A stretch of 64,000 nt of DNA from contig OZ245731.1 of NCBI GenBank assembly GCA_965227155.1, positions 3,658,001 through 3,722,000 on the forward strand, written 5' to 3'. Positions 18,182-29,100 of this stretch are shown one piece after another. The position numbers and the translations under genes were made by a program. The notes below the pieces were generated by a model. It made no database searches and was not told the DNA's origin. It saw only the letters and a list, made by a program, of their open reading frames with translations. Positions within the stretch are counted from its first letter, which is position 1, and each line of letters starts with the position of its first letter. The stretch is from UBA6059 sp965227155 (GTDB lineage: Bacteria; Bacteroidota; Bacteroidia; Cytophagales; Cyclobacteriaceae).

Positions 18182-21100
18182 TTAGCGATTATTTTCAACC
18201 CATTTTCGGGCGTTCACAAATGCCTCTATCCAGGGCGTGATTTCATCTGTTTTTCTTTCATCAGGGTAATAGGGCCAGTTCCATGGGAACATGGACCTTT
18301 CAAGGTGGGGCATCATTGCTAAATGTCGGCCGTCTTTACTGGCCAGCATCGCTACACCATCAGGCGAACCGTTTGGATTGGCCGGATACTGGTTGTAATG
18401 GTAACGGCCAACAACTGTAGATGACTCTATCGGCATAGGGAAATGAAACTTTCCCTCTCCATGTGCTGCCCATATACCCAGTGTTGTGCCTGTAAGGCTT
18501 TCAAGCATGACTGTTTTGTTTGCTGGTATATCAACCGTTGTGAAAATGCATTCAAACTTACCACTTTCGTTGTGCAGCATTTTAGGGTGATTGTCGACCA
18601 TATTCGGGAATATGAGTTCCAGTTCCATCATCAATTGGCAGCCGTTGCAAACGCCCAGACTTAGGGTGTCAGGGCGGTTGTAGAAATTATCAAGGGCAGT
18701 TTTGGCTTTTTCATTGTACCTGAAGGCACCTGCCCAGCCTTTGGCAGAACCGAGCACATCAGAATTTGAAAATCCTCCCACAAATACAATCATCGAAATA
18801 TCTGAGAGGTCTTCCCTACCGGCAATAAGGTCGGTCATGTGCACATCCTTAACATCAAATCCGGCTAAGTAGAGCATGTAGGCCATTTCCCTGTCGCTGT
18901 TTACCCCTTTTTCGCGAATAATCGCAGCCTTCAATCCGGTAGATTGAGTTCGTCGGAATGAAAGTCCCAGGTCAGTTAGATTTCCGGTCCAGGATTTGGG
19001 GAAAGTATATTGCAGCGGTAGATGTTTGTATTGGGCAAAACGCTCATCAGCAAGCCTTGTCTCAGTCTGCTTTTGATCCAGCCAATGTGAACACTTAAAC
19101 CAAACATCTCTGTAATGATCGATATCTAATTGCAAATGGATATCATCTTTACGGATTTCCAGTATCCTGCTTTCTGCGGGCTTTCCTATTTCATAGAAAA
19201 CCAAATCTTTATTGTTAAGCTTCTGACCAAAAGCTTGACCAGCCTGGACAACAAGCGCCGGGTTTTCATTAAATAGGGTTAATACAATATCGTCAGGAAT
19301 TCCTGATAAGTCGATTTCCATACCACCTTTGGTATTTGGGAAATTCATTTCAAGCAAAGCGGTAATCAAACCACCCCCTGAAACATCGTGACCAGCTATG
19401 ATCTCTTTATTGGAAATGCTTTCTTGAATGGTGTTGAAGACATTTTTGAAATAGACAGCATCATCTACATCCGCTACATGTCCACCAAGAAAGTTTTCGG
19501 CCTGTGATAAGGCTGTTCCACCAAGACCTGCGGCATTTTTGGTTAATGGAATAAGGTATATTGCCGTGTCTGGAGTTGGCTGAACTACAGGCTCAACAAC
19601 CTGGCGAATATCAGAAACCTCACCGATGGCCGATATAATCACTGTACCAGGTGCTGATACTTGTTCGCCATTGGGATAGCGCTGGGTCATAGAAAGTGAA
19701 TCTTTGCCGGTAGGAATATTGATCCCAAGATCAATAGCAAATTCACTGACCGCCTCCACAGCTTTGTAGAGCCTGGCATCCTCCCCCTCGGTTTTTGCAG
19801 GCCACATCCAATTGGCACTCAACGATACTCCTGCCAATCCATCTGCTATAGGTGCCCAAATGATATTGGTCAGTGCTTCAGCAATAGCAACCCTGGAGCC
19901 TGCTGTCGGATCTACAATTGCAACGGTGGGCGCATGACCGATAGAAGTGGCAATACCCTTGTTGTGGCTCCAGTCCAGGGCCATTACGGCCACATTATTG
20001 AGTGGCAGCTGAAGCGGACCTACTGTTTGCTGTTTGGCTACCTTTCCGGTTACACAACGGTCCACTTTGTTGGTAAGCCAATCTTTACAGGCTACTGCTT
20101 CCAATTGCAATACCTTTTCCAGGTATCGCTCTATTAACTCGGTATCGTAGCTGAGGCTTTGGAATATTTTGGATTGACTTTCATCTTTCAATATGGTGGT
20201 GGGCGAAGATCCAAACATGTATTTGAGGTTCCAGTCGATCGGGTGGTGACCTGTTTTACTTTTAAAGGTAAAATGCTGGTCACCTGTAGCCTCTCCTACC
20301 ACATACATGGGTGCTCTTTCCCTTTCCGCAATTTTTTGAAGTAGGTCGATTGATTTTTTATGCAGCACCAGTCCCATTCGCTCCTGCGACTCATTGCCGA
20401 TGATCTCTTTTTCAGAGAGGGTAGGGTCGCCAAGGGGAAGTTTGTCAATTTCAATCACCCCACCGGAATCCTCTACCAACTCAGAAAGACAGTTTAAATG
20501 ACCTCCGGCACCATGGTCATGTATTGAAATGATCTCATTATCATCCATTTCGGCAAATGCTCTGATCGCATTAGCCACTCTTTTCTGCATTTCGGGGTTC
20601 GAGCGTTGTACAGCATTGAGTTCTATTTTGTTGGCGTATTGACCGGTAGCCACTGACGATACCGCGCCACCTCCCATACCTATTCGATAGTTGTCACCTC
20701 CCAGGATCACTATTTTATCACCTTTGGAAACCGGCTTTTTCTGTGCATCAGATGCCTTACCATAACCAATGCCACCGGCAAGCATAATCACTTTGTCGAA
20801 TCCAAGTGTCTCTTCATTTTCGCTGTGCTCAAAGGTTAACAAGCTACCGCAGATTAAAGGCTGACCAAATTTGTTACCATAGTCAGAAGCACCATCACTG
20901 GCTTTGATCAGGATATCCGCCGGTGATTGATAGAGCCATTTGCGGGCCTGGATTTTAGTTGCCCAGGTTTGAGATTCGCTGAGCCTTGGGTAGGAAGTCA
21001 TGTAAACTGCTGTACCTGCCATAGGTATACTGCCCTGACCACCGGCCATTCGGTCTCTGATTTCCCCACCTGATCCCGTAGCTGCACCGTTGAATGGTTC

Positions 21101-21862
21101 TACAGTGGTAGGAAAATTATGGGTTTCAGCTTTTAAGGATAATATTGATGTGATGGGTTTAGCTACAAAATAATCAGGCTGATGTGCTGTAGCCGGAGCA
21201 AACTGTTCGATCTCAGGTCCTTTGATGAAAGCAACATTATCCTTGTAAGCAGATACAAGCCTACCCGGATTTTGCTTCGAAGTTTTTTTGATCAAGGCAA
21301 ATAAGGATGCCTGCTTTTCTTCTCCATCGATGATGAAAGTGCCATTAAAAATTTTGTGCCGGCAATGCTCCGAATTGACCTGCGAAAAGCCGAAGACTTC
21401 ACTGTCGGTAAGCTTTCTGCCCAACTGCCTACTTACATCATTCAGGTAATCAATTTCCTCTTCATTGAGGGCAAGACCCTCCTGAGCATTATAAGCTGCT
21501 ATATCATCAATCTCTATTAGTGCTTCAGGTGTTCTGTTGATGGTAAAAATATCCTGACCCGGATTTTGATAGACTGCCTGTAGCATGGGGTCGAGTTGAT
21601 CTCCCTGTGTAAAAGGGAGCAGTTCCTCAATCCGTTGGATGCCGGCAATGCCCATGTTTTGTGTTATCTCTACAGCGTTGGTACTCCATGGGGTTATCAT
21701 TTCCACACGAGGGCCAATGTATGTTCCTGAAATGTACTGACCGTCTACAAGATTGGCACCACCAAATAGCCAGGTGAGCTTCGTGAGGTCATCTTGAGCG
21801 AGGGTTTTGCTGTGGAGTACGGCGTATACTTTTTGAGAGAAATGCTGAAAAAAGCTGATCAT
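18182..21862 (-). CDS. purL: Phosphoribosylformylglycinamidine synthase, large single-chain form
   Basis: Converts FGAR to FGAM in purine synthesis using glutamine and ATP. At 1226 residues it is the fused PurL type with its own glutaminase. Motifs: HCRHKIFNGTF near residue 170, ETHNFPTTVEPFNGAATG (substrate/ATP site), GGGAVSS, and the C-terminal class I amidotransferase with the nucleophile in GVCNGCQLM and the AHGEGKF histidine. Start is ATG 21860-21862, with a -7 candidate 22 bp upstream. PRPP from the nearby prs feeds the same pathway, but the genes are separate transcripts. Confidence 0.96.
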   Translation of the reverse strand: MISFFQHFSQKVYAVLHSKTLAQDDLTKLTWLFGGANLVDGQYISGTYIGPRVEMITPWSTNAVEITQNMGIAGIQRIEELLPFTQGDQLDPMLQAVYQNPGQDIFTINRTPEALIEIDDIAAYNAQEGLALNEEEIDYLNDVSRQLGRKLTDSEVFGFSQVNSEHCRHKIFNGTFIIDGEEKQASLFALIKKTSKQNPGRLVSAYKDNVAFIKGPEIEQFAPATAHQPDYFVAKPITSILSLKAETHNFPTTVEPFNGAATGSGGEIRDRMAGGQGSIPMAGTAVYMTSYPRLSESQTWATKIQARKWLYQSPADILIKASDGASDYGNKFGQPLICGSLLTFEHSENEETLGFDKVIMLAGGIGYGKASDAQKKPVSKGDKIVILGGDNYRIGMGGGAVSSVATGQYANKIELNAVQRSNPEMQKRVANAIRAFAEMDDNEIISIHDHGAGGHLNCLSELVEDSGGVIEIDKLPLGDPTLSEKEIIGNESQERMGLVLHKKSIDLLQKIAERERAPMYVVGEATGDQHFTFKSKTGHHPIDWNLKYMFGSSPTTILKDESQSKIFQSLSYDTELIERYLEKVLQLEAVACKDWLTNKVDRCVTGKVAKQQTVGPLQLPLNNVAVMALDWSHNKGIATSIGHAPTVAIVDPTAGSRVAIAEALTNIIWAPIADGLAGVSLSANWMWPAKTEGEDARLYKAVEAVSEFAIDLGINIPTGKDSLSMTQRYPNGEQVSAPGTVIISAIGEVSDIRQVVEPVVQPTPDTAIYLIPLTKNAAGLGGTALSQAENFLGGHVADVDDAVYFKNVFNTIQESISNKEIIAGHDVSGGGLITALLEMNFPNTKGGMEIDLSGIPDDIVLTLFNENPALVVQAGQAFGQKLNNKDLVFYEIGKPAESRILEIRKDDIHLQLDIDHYRDVWFKCSHWLDQKQTETRLADERFAQYKHLPLQYTFPKSWTGNLTDLGLSFRRTQSTGLKAAIIREKGVNSDREMAYMLYLAGFDVKDVHMTDLIAGREDLSDISMIVFVGGFSNSDVLGSAKGWAGAFRYNEKAKTALDNFYNRPDTLSLGVCNGCQLMMELELIFPNMVDNHPKMLHNESGKFECIFTTVDIPANKTVMLESLTGTTLGIWAAHGEGKFHFPMPIESSTVVGRYHYNQYPANPNGSPDGVAMLASKDGRHLAMMPHLERSMFPWNWPYYPDERKTDEITPWIEAFVNARKWVENNR

Positions 21863-21883
21863 GAAGGGTTAGAAATTAAAGCG

Positions 21884-21891
21884 CAAAAATA
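21884..21891 (-). promoter_or_regulatory. Candidate -7 element for purL
   Basis: TATTTTTG on the minus strand fits TAnnTTTG, 21 bp before the purL ATG. A TTTG at 21917-21920 lies 25 nt further up, slightly too far for a standard -33. Confidence 0.35.
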
Positions 21892-21915
21892 AGGATTATT
21901 TACCGCCTGAAAATA

Positions 21916-22716
21916 TCAAATGACCAACTCTTGCATACTTCTTTCCAGAAGCCTGGCATGACTAGTGGGTAATTCTATGCATTGATGTGCCTGCAGCTTT
22001 CCAAAGAAAGTATTAAGGCTATTAGGTGGTAGCAATCGATCATAAAGCCCCATATAGAATACAGCTTTTATTTTGTGCTGATTTATGGCATTAGCGATAT
22101 CTTTTTGTTTGTATTGGATGTCTTTAAACATTACCCAAACCAGATAAACAAGGTACCGTAAATCGTCAGTGGCTAATTGTTGCCTGGCAAATTGAGCGAG
22201 GTTCGAATTAACCAGTTTAAATTTTTGGAGTTGGTCAATCACTGCAAAGAGCCTTTTTGGGTTGTTTAGAAGGGATTTGAATATTTTCTGAAAACCAATA
22301 GGGTATGTAGCCAAATCATGCCAGTAATTTGGCTGGATGCCATCAGGCGCTATGCCATAAAATGCTTTGCATAAAGCAGGCCTGCAAAGCATAGAAGCTA
22401 AAGCGAATTTTCCTCCCATGCTGAAGCCAAGAGTTTCATAAGTTTCGATGGATTCTGCCATGCAAACCTGCTCGAAGGCCCTCTGCCACAAAACCCTGGT
22501 AAGCGGTTGATCTGTTGATCGATTACTTAAGCCATGGTAAAAGATATCGAAGGCATACACACGATAGTGCTCTAGTACTTTTGAATTGAGATTAGCAAAA
22601 ACGGTACTGTCCTGCCCAAACCCATGAAAAGCCAATAGAGGTGTATTGCCATTTCCGAATACTCTGTAGTGCAATAAGCCGGCAGGGGTATCTAAAAGTT
22701 TTTCCTTGGGTTTCAC
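21916..22716 (-). CDS. Alpha/beta hydrolase
   Basis: A 266-residue cytoplasmic hydrolase. The oxyanion region is HGFGQD (residues 31-36), the nucleophile Ser99 is in GFSMGG, the acid is probably the Asp in YDRLLPPN, and the histidine in TSHARLLER completes the triad. The fold family includes esterases and C-C bond hydrolases; nothing fixes the substrate. The start is a GTG at 22714-22716. It lies 53 bp upstream of purL on the same strand. Confidence 0.8.
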   Translation of the reverse strand: MKPKEKLLDTPAGLLHYRVFGNGNTPLLAFHGFGQDSTVFANLNSKVLEHYRVYAFDIFYHGLSNRSTDQPLTRVLWQRAFEQVCMAESIETYETLGFSMGGKFALASMLCRPALCKAFYGIAPDGIQPNYWHDLATYPIGFQKIFKSLLNNPKRLFAVIDQLQKFKLVNSNLAQFARQQLATDDLRYLVYLVWVMFKDIQYKQKDIANAINQHKIKAVFYMGLYDRLLPPNSLNTFFGKLQAHQCIELPTSHARLLERSMQELVI

Positions 22717-22875
22717 AGATTGCTTAAGGCCTGATTGTATTTAGCAATTTATTAATACAAAGGCATTTATGGATGCAATTATTACGAAACTGTTAAGTCT
22801 TCATCAATATTGATCTGCTAAAAAATAAAATTGAAACTTTTTAAAACTTTACTGTAAACAAACCGTAGAAACCAT

Positions 22876-22903
22876 GGAAACTATTTTAAGACCAGGAGTT
22901 TCC
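22876..22903. promoter_or_regulatory. Candidate operator upstream of the efflux tetR
   Basis: Inverted repeat GGAAACT (22876-22882) and AGTTTCC (22897-22903), 14-nt spacer, 25 bp before the tetR start. This is a plausible autoregulatory site, by position only. Confidence 0.35.
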
Positions 22904-22928
22904 TGTAGATTGTAATCGATCAAAATAT

Positions 22929-23561
22929 TTGGATACTAAACAAAGGATCATAGAGAAAACAGATGAGTTATTTCATCGCTATGGCATTCGCAGTGTAACT
23001 ATGGATGACATTGCCAGAGCTCTGGGTATTTCTAAGAAGACCATTTATCAGTTTTTTAAGGACAAGGATGAGATTGTAACCACAGTCTCAAGATACCACA
23101 TGGAGCACGAGCGTGAAGAGATTGAAGCCATTTTTAATGAGTCTGCCAATGCTATCGAAGAGCTTTACAACGTCTCTTTGTGTTTGAGAAAAAATGTGGC
23201 TGACATTAATCCGTCTATTATTTATGACCTTCAGAAATATCATGCCAAAGGATGGCAGGTGTTTTTAGACTATAAAGAGAATGTATTCAAAAGGACACTC
23301 AAACAATCGCTGGAGCGTGGTATAAAGGAAGGGTATTATCGTGCAGAAATAGACCCGGATATCCTGGCAACACTACGTATGGAAGAAATTCAATTGGCAT
23401 TTGATCACAATGTTTTCCCTACCTCCAGATTCAATTTTAAGGAGGTGCAAACCCAGATTTTTGAACATTTCATTTTTGGAATCCTTACACCTAAAGGACA
23501 GGAATTGTATAAAGAAACGATATCAGCAAAAACAAAAACTCAAAATACCTATGAACAGTAA
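22929..23561 (+). CDS. TetR-family regulator of the efflux operon
   Basis: A 210-residue regulator with an N-terminal helix-turn-helix (TMDDIARALGISKKTIYQFF, residues ~24-43) and a variable ligand-binding C-terminus. The start codon is TTG at 22929. Its end overlaps the outer-membrane channel gene by 11 bp, so the regulator and the efflux genes form one transcript. By analogy with AcrR/TtgR-type systems it would repress the operon until a substrate binds. An inverted repeat just upstream may be its operator. Confidence 0.9.
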   Translation: MDTKQRIIEKTDELFHRYGIRSVTMDDIARALGISKKTIYQFFKDKDEIVTTVSRYHMEHEREEIEAIFNESANAIEELYNVSLCLRKNVADINPSIIYDLQKYHAKGWQVFLDYKENVFKRTLKQSLERGIKEGYYRAEIDPDILATLRMEEIQLAFDHNVFPTSRFNFKEVQTQIFEHFIFGILTPKGQELYKETISAKTKTQNTYEQ

Positions 23562-24945
23562 AATAAGATGGCTCTTTATGCTGACAGTGCTATGGTCTGG
23601 TGCTGTTGTAGCACAGCCGGAAACCTTCACATTGCAACGCTGTATTGATTATGCCCTGGAAAATAACCCTTCTTTAAAAAATGCAGCCATTGAAACGCAA
23701 ATTAGTAAGGCAAGCATTGGGGAAGTGCGGGCTACAGGGCTGCCGCAGATCAATGGTAGTGTAAATTTCACGCACAACCTGGCTATCCAAACGGCTTTTA
23801 TTACAGACTTTATTTCGCCGGTAACCTATCAGGTATTGCTACAAGAGGGGTTGATTGAAAGTGTACCCAATAGTGATGGCACGCCGATTCCCGCAGCTTT
23901 TGGTACGGACTACACAGCCAGCGCAGGTGTATCGGTAAGCCAGCTGATTTTTGATGGTTCTTATTTCGTGGCTTTGAAAGCGTCAAACACATACAAAGAA
24001 GTAGCTGCCAAGGAGCAAGTGAAAACACGCATAGATGTAATAGAGGCGGTGCAAAAAGCATATTATGCAGTTTTGGTCTCACAGGAGAACCTTGAATTGC
24101 TCACTACAAATTATCAGCGCCTCGATAGTCTTTTGAATGAAACACAAGCCTTGTATGAGAATGGTTTTGCGGAGAAAATAGATGTAAACAGGGTGAAGAT
24201 TGAGCACAATAATATCAAAACCTCGCTCAAGAATTCTACAGCATCCCTGGCTACCACCATTGCCTATTTGAAATTGCAAATGGGTATGCCTATCCAACAG
24301 CCTATGCAACTGGTAGGCGATCTGGATGAAATAGCTTTCGAACCAATTAATTTGAATGTAGATGATTACAACTTTAATAATCGCATCGAGTACAGTATTT
24401 TAAATACCAATCGACAACTGGTAGAGCTGGATAAAAAACGGTATGCTGTTCAGTATATTCCTACCATTTCGGCCAACTTCAATGCAGGTTACAATAGTGG
24501 CACCAATAATTTTTCAGATATAACCGACTTCAGCAACAGCAGTGTATGGTTTGACTACTCAAACTGGGGTCTTTCCATGAACCTGCCCATTTTTGATGGT
24601 CTAAGGAAAAGCTACATCATACAGCAGAAAAAACTCCAATCCCTGCAGTTGGAAAACACACAGAAGCAGTTGGAAAACAGCATAGGGCTTGAAATACAGC
24701 AGGCAAAAATTGACCTCAATAATGCAGTAGCCACGCTGGAAACCCAATCTGAAAACAAGGCATTAGCTCAGGAGGTCTATGAAATCACCAAGATTAAGTA
24801 CCAGGAGGGAATTGGCAGTAACCTGGAAGTGATTGAGGCTGATGCCACCTTCAAAAAAGCTGAGATCGATTATACCAATGCACTCTATCAGGCATTGGTA
24901 GCTAAAATTGACTTGGAAAAAGCATTAGGCATTTTAGAAAACTAG
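23551..24945 (+). CDS. TolC-family outer-membrane efflux protein
   Basis: Outer-membrane exit duct of the tripartite pump. I take ATG 23551 (MNSKIRWLFMLTVLWSG), which gives a signal peptide cleaved near AVVAQ and a 464-residue protein. Two internally related halves begin TLQRCIDYALENNPSLKNA and contain long coiled-coil segments (NLELLTTNYQRLDSLLNE; LENSIGLEIQQAKIDLNN), as in the TolC barrel. A longer in-frame ORF to 23401 is only the tetR region in another frame. Second gene of the tetR-tolC-adaptor-RND operon, 15 bp before the adaptor. Confidence 0.92.
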   Translation: MNSKIRWLFMLTVLWSGAVVAQPETFTLQRCIDYALENNPSLKNAAIETQISKASIGEVRATGLPQINGSVNFTHNLAIQTAFITDFISPVTYQVLLQEGLIESVPNSDGTPIPAAFGTDYTASAGVSVSQLIFDGSYFVALKASNTYKEVAAKEQVKTRIDVIEAVQKAYYAVLVSQENLELLTTNYQRLDSLLNETQALYENGFAEKIDVNRVKIEHNNIKTSLKNSTASLATTIAYLKLQMGMPIQQPMQLVGDLDEIAFEPINLNVDDYNFNNRIEYSILNTNRQLVELDKKRYAVQYIPTISANFNAGYNSGTNNFSDITDFSNSSVWFDYSNWGLSMNLPIFDGLRKSYIIQQKKLQSLQLENTQKQLENSIGLEIQQAKIDLNNAVATLETQSENKALAQEVYEITKIKYQEGIGSNLEVIEADATFKKAEIDYTNALYQALVAKIDLEKALGILEN

Positions 24946-24960
24946 AAACTCAAAATAAAA

Positions 24961-26124
24961 ATGAAACGATATACTTATATAATCATGCTACTGACGATCG
25001 CCGGCATGGTGGCCTGCAGTCCTGAAAAGCCTGAAGTAGAGAAAAAGAAGGCGAAGCTGGAAAAAATGCGGAAAGAAGCGAGCCAGCTTAAGACTGAAAT
25101 TTCTGCATTGGAAAAAGAAATAGCAAAGCTGGATCCCGATTTTGGAAGGAACGAAAATAATATCGTACTGGTATCAGCAGATCCTGTGCAGAAAAAAGCA
25201 TTTCAGCATCGAATTGAGATTCGGGGCTCTGTGCAATCACGAAAAAACGTGATGATGAGTGCAGAGAGCATGGGTAAAATTGAAACCATCCTTGTCAGCG
25301 AGGGTGATGATGTACGCAAAGGGCAGTTGCTGATGACCTTGAATGCTGATGTTATTAAAAATAATATTGAAGAGGTAAAAACCAGTTTGGAGCTTGCCCG
25401 CATCGTTTTTGAGAGACAATCCAATCTATGGGAGAAAAACATAGGCACTGAAATTCAGTATCTGGAGGCCAGAAATCAGGTGAAATCACTGGAACGTAGA
25501 CTGGAAACCTTAAACTCACAATTGGCGCAGGCCCGAATCACTGCTCCCTTCAGCGGATCAGTGGACGCGATCCCTGTAAAAGTTGGGGAAATGGCAGCCG
25601 TAGGATTACCCTTGATCAGAATTGTGCAGCCTGATGACCTTTATATTGATGCAGATGTGTCAGAAGCATATATCGGCAAATTTAAAGCCGGGGATCAGGT
25701 TAACGTATTTTTCCCTTCTATGAATGAAGAGCTGCAGTCAGAGATCATGGCTGTTTCTAAAGTGATCAACGATCAAAACAGAACTTTTACCCTGGAAGTA
25801 AAACTTCCCAAGCTGGAATTCATGGCAAAGCCTAACCAGGTAGTAGTTCTTAGCTTACAGGATTATTATGATGAGGATGCTTTTGTGGTGCCTACCAAGG
25901 TGATACAAAGTGACGATAAAGGCAAATTCATTTACATGGTAGATACACAGGAAAACGAAACCATTGCACGTAAAAAGCACGTGGAAACTGGGCTGACTTA
26001 CGAAAGCATGACTGAAATCATAGAAGGCTTATCCGGCTCAGAGCAGATTATCCATAATGGCTATCGTGAACTGACTGATGGCATGGTAATAAAGCTGGAT
26101 GGCACGCAATTAGGACTTAATTAA
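24961..26124 (+). CDS. RND efflux periplasmic adaptor (membrane fusion protein), lipoprotein
   Basis: Links the inner-membrane pump to TolC. The 387-residue protein has a lipoprotein signal (MKRYTYIIMLLTIAGMVAC, lipobox Cys19), a helical coiled coil at residues ~25-60 and again ~120-175, a lipoyl-like half motif (MSAESMGKIETILVSEGDDV) and beta-barrel/membrane-proximal regions. The early coiled coil before the lipoyl domain is slightly unusual. Lies 15 bp after tolC and 22 bp before the RND gene. Confidence 0.92.
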   Translation: MKRYTYIIMLLTIAGMVACSPEKPEVEKKKAKLEKMRKEASQLKTEISALEKEIAKLDPDFGRNENNIVLVSADPVQKKAFQHRIEIRGSVQSRKNVMMSAESMGKIETILVSEGDDVRKGQLLMTLNADVIKNNIEEVKTSLELARIVFERQSNLWEKNIGTEIQYLEARNQVKSLERRLETLNSQLAQARITAPFSGSVDAIPVKVGEMAAVGLPLIRIVQPDDLYIDADVSEAYIGKFKAGDQVNVFFPSMNEELQSEIMAVSKVINDQNRTFTLEVKLPKLEFMAKPNQVVVLSLQDYYDEDAFVVPTKVIQSDDKGKFIYMVDTQENETIARKKHVETGLTYESMTEIIEGLSGSEQIIHNGYRELTDGMVIKLDGTQLGLN

Positions 26125-26146
26125 TCAATAATATCCATTATAGATT

Positions 26147-29100
26147 ATGAGTACATTACTCGATAAAAAACCACAGGAAGACAAGTCTTTTGGGCTAACG
26201 AATCTATCCCTCAACAATAGGACTACAGTCTATTTCATAACCTTTTTGATTGTAGTGCTGGGGATAAATTCCTACATCAGCTTGCCCAAAGACAGCTACC
26301 CTGAGATCGAACAGCCGATTGTATATATCGGCACTTCATACCCCGGAAACTCACCTCTTGATATCGAAAACCTAGTTACCAGAACGATAGAAAAGGAGGT
26401 AAACACCATTGCTGAAGTAGATAATATTAAATCAACATCGGTACAGGACTATAGTACTATCATTGTAGAGTTTACGGCAGAATCCGATATTGATGATGCC
26501 CTTTCCAAGGTAAAGGATGCTGTAGACCGGGCTAAGCCTGATTTACCTTCGGATTTACCGGCAGACCCCAATGTATTTGAGCTTAATTTTTCGGAATTCC
26601 CAATCCTCAACATCAATCTGTCAGGAAACTATCCCATCGAGGAGCTGAATGATTATGCTGAATTTCTGGAAGACGAGCTAGAAAAAATCACGGAGGTAAG
26701 TAAAGTAGAAATCAGGGGCGTAGATGAAAAGGAGGTTCAGATCAATGTGGATCCATACCTCATGGAAGCCAGAAATATCTCTTTTGGTGATATTGAAAAT
26801 GCTGTAAAGGCAGAAAACATTACTTTATCCGGAGGTAGCTTATTAGAAGATGGCGTGCGCCGAACCATCAGGGTATTGGGTGAATTCAGTGATCCTATGC
26901 TTATGGAGGATATCATTGTCAAGCATGAAAAAGGCAATATTGTATACCTCAAAGACATAGCTACCATCAAATTTGACTATAAAGAAAAAGAAAGCTACGC
27001 CCGGTTGAATGGTAATCCTGTGGTAATGGTGGATGTGGTGAAAAGATCCGGTGAAAACCTGCTGATTGCCACTGATAAGATCAATGCCACCCTTCAGGAT
27101 GTAAAAGCATCTTATTTCCCTCAGGATTTGAATATTGCCATCACCAATGACCAATCTGATATGACCAGGGAACAGGTCAACAGCCTTGAAAACAACATCA
27201 TCTCAGGGGTGATACTTGTAGTGCTGGTGTTGTTATTCTTCCTGGGCTCAAGAAACGCATTGTTTGTAGGTATAGCCATTCCGCTTTCCATGTTTATGGC
27301 ATTTTTAATCCTTGGTGTTTTTGATATTACCATCAACATGATGGTGCTGTTCTCATTGATAATGGCACTTGGTATGCTGGTGGATAATGGTATTGTGGTG
27401 GTAGAGAATGTTTACCGACTGATGGAGCAGGGCATGAAGCCTATGGAGGCTGCCAGGCAGGGTGTGGGTGAAGTGGCAATGCCTATTATCTCTTCTACAG
27501 CTACTACTTTGGCGGCATTTTTACCGCTGGCTTTCTGGCCGGGATTAATGGGTGAGTTTATGAAGTTTCTCCCCATCACTTTGATCATAACCTTGTCTTC
27601 ATCGCTCTTTGTGGCTTTGGTTATCAATCCGGTGTTCATTTACACCTTTATGAGGGTTGGCTCATCAGAAGTGATTCATAAGAAAGTATGGCGAAATACA
27701 ATAGCCTCATGGGTGATGGGTGCTGTTTTGTTGATCCTGGGAGCGACAGCAATAGGTAACCTGCTGATCCTTTTGGGCATATTGATAGTACTTAATGTAT
27801 ATGTGCTTACACCGGCGAGCAAGCAGTTCCAGCGGTATTTCTTACCCTTCCTGGAAAGGCTATACAATGGCACGTTGGTTTTCGCTTTACGCGGTAAAAA
27901 CCCTTACTGGTTCTTTGGTGGCACAGTGGGAGCGCTTGTAGTATCTATTGGTTTGCTGGCAACTTTTACGCCTCAGGTAATATTTTTCCCTGTCAATGAG
28001 CCAAAATACGTCAATGTATTTATTGAGTTTCCGGTAGGTACCGATATTGAAACCACCAACGAGTTTACAACCTCAGTAGAAAAAAAGGTAAACCAGATCG
28101 TAGAGCCTTACCAATACATGGTGGAATCCATTGTGACCAAGGTAGGGCAGGATACATCTGACCCTAATGACCCATCAGGCGTAGGTGGTGGTGATACTCC
28201 CAACAAAGCAAGGATTACGATCAACTTTACGGAGTTTAAAGATAGAGTTGATCCGGCCACAGAAGAAATTACCATGTCTAGCGTGGTGATGGAAAACATA
28301 CGGGAAAATATCGGTGAGTATCCCGGGGTTTCGATCACTGTTGACAAAGATGCTGCTGGACCTCCTGTAGGTAAGCCCATCAGCATTGAGGTATCAGGGG
28401 AGAATTTTGCCACCCTCATTGATCTTACCGAGCGCATGAAGCAATACATCAATGAGTCAGGCATTGAGGGTATCGAGCATCTTAAGACCAATGTAGAAAC
28501 CGGTAAGCCTGAGTTGATCGTGGATATTGACAGGGATAAAGCCAGAAGGTTTGGGGTGTCTACATCCAATATTGCCAATGAAATCCGTACCTCATTATTT
28601 GGTAAGGAAATTTCCAAATATAAGCAGGGAGAGGACGATTACGAGATCCAACTGCGCCTCGAAGAAAAGTATCGGTACGATATGGATGCTCTGATGAATA
28701 AGAGCATCACCTTCCGTGATCAAACGGATGGAAAAATGCATCAGGTCCCCATTTCTGCCATTGCTAAGGCAGACTTAAGCTCAACCTATGGCTCAGTAAG
28801 GCGAAAAGATCTGAAGCGGGTAGTGACCCTAAGTAGTAATGTGCTGGGAGATTACAACCCAACAGAAATCAATGATCAGATTAAGACCTTATTGGCTGAT
28901 TTTGATATGCCATCCGGTTACGAGTTTAAATTCAGCGGAGAGCAGGAAAAGCAGGCAGAAGAGATGGCATTTTTGAGTCAGTCATTGTTGCTGGCCGTCT
29001 TCCTTATTTTCATGATCATCGTCTCGCAATTCAATAAGGTTACTGCACCTTTCATCATCATGACCTCAGTGCTTTTTAGTACCATTGGTGTGTTCCTTGG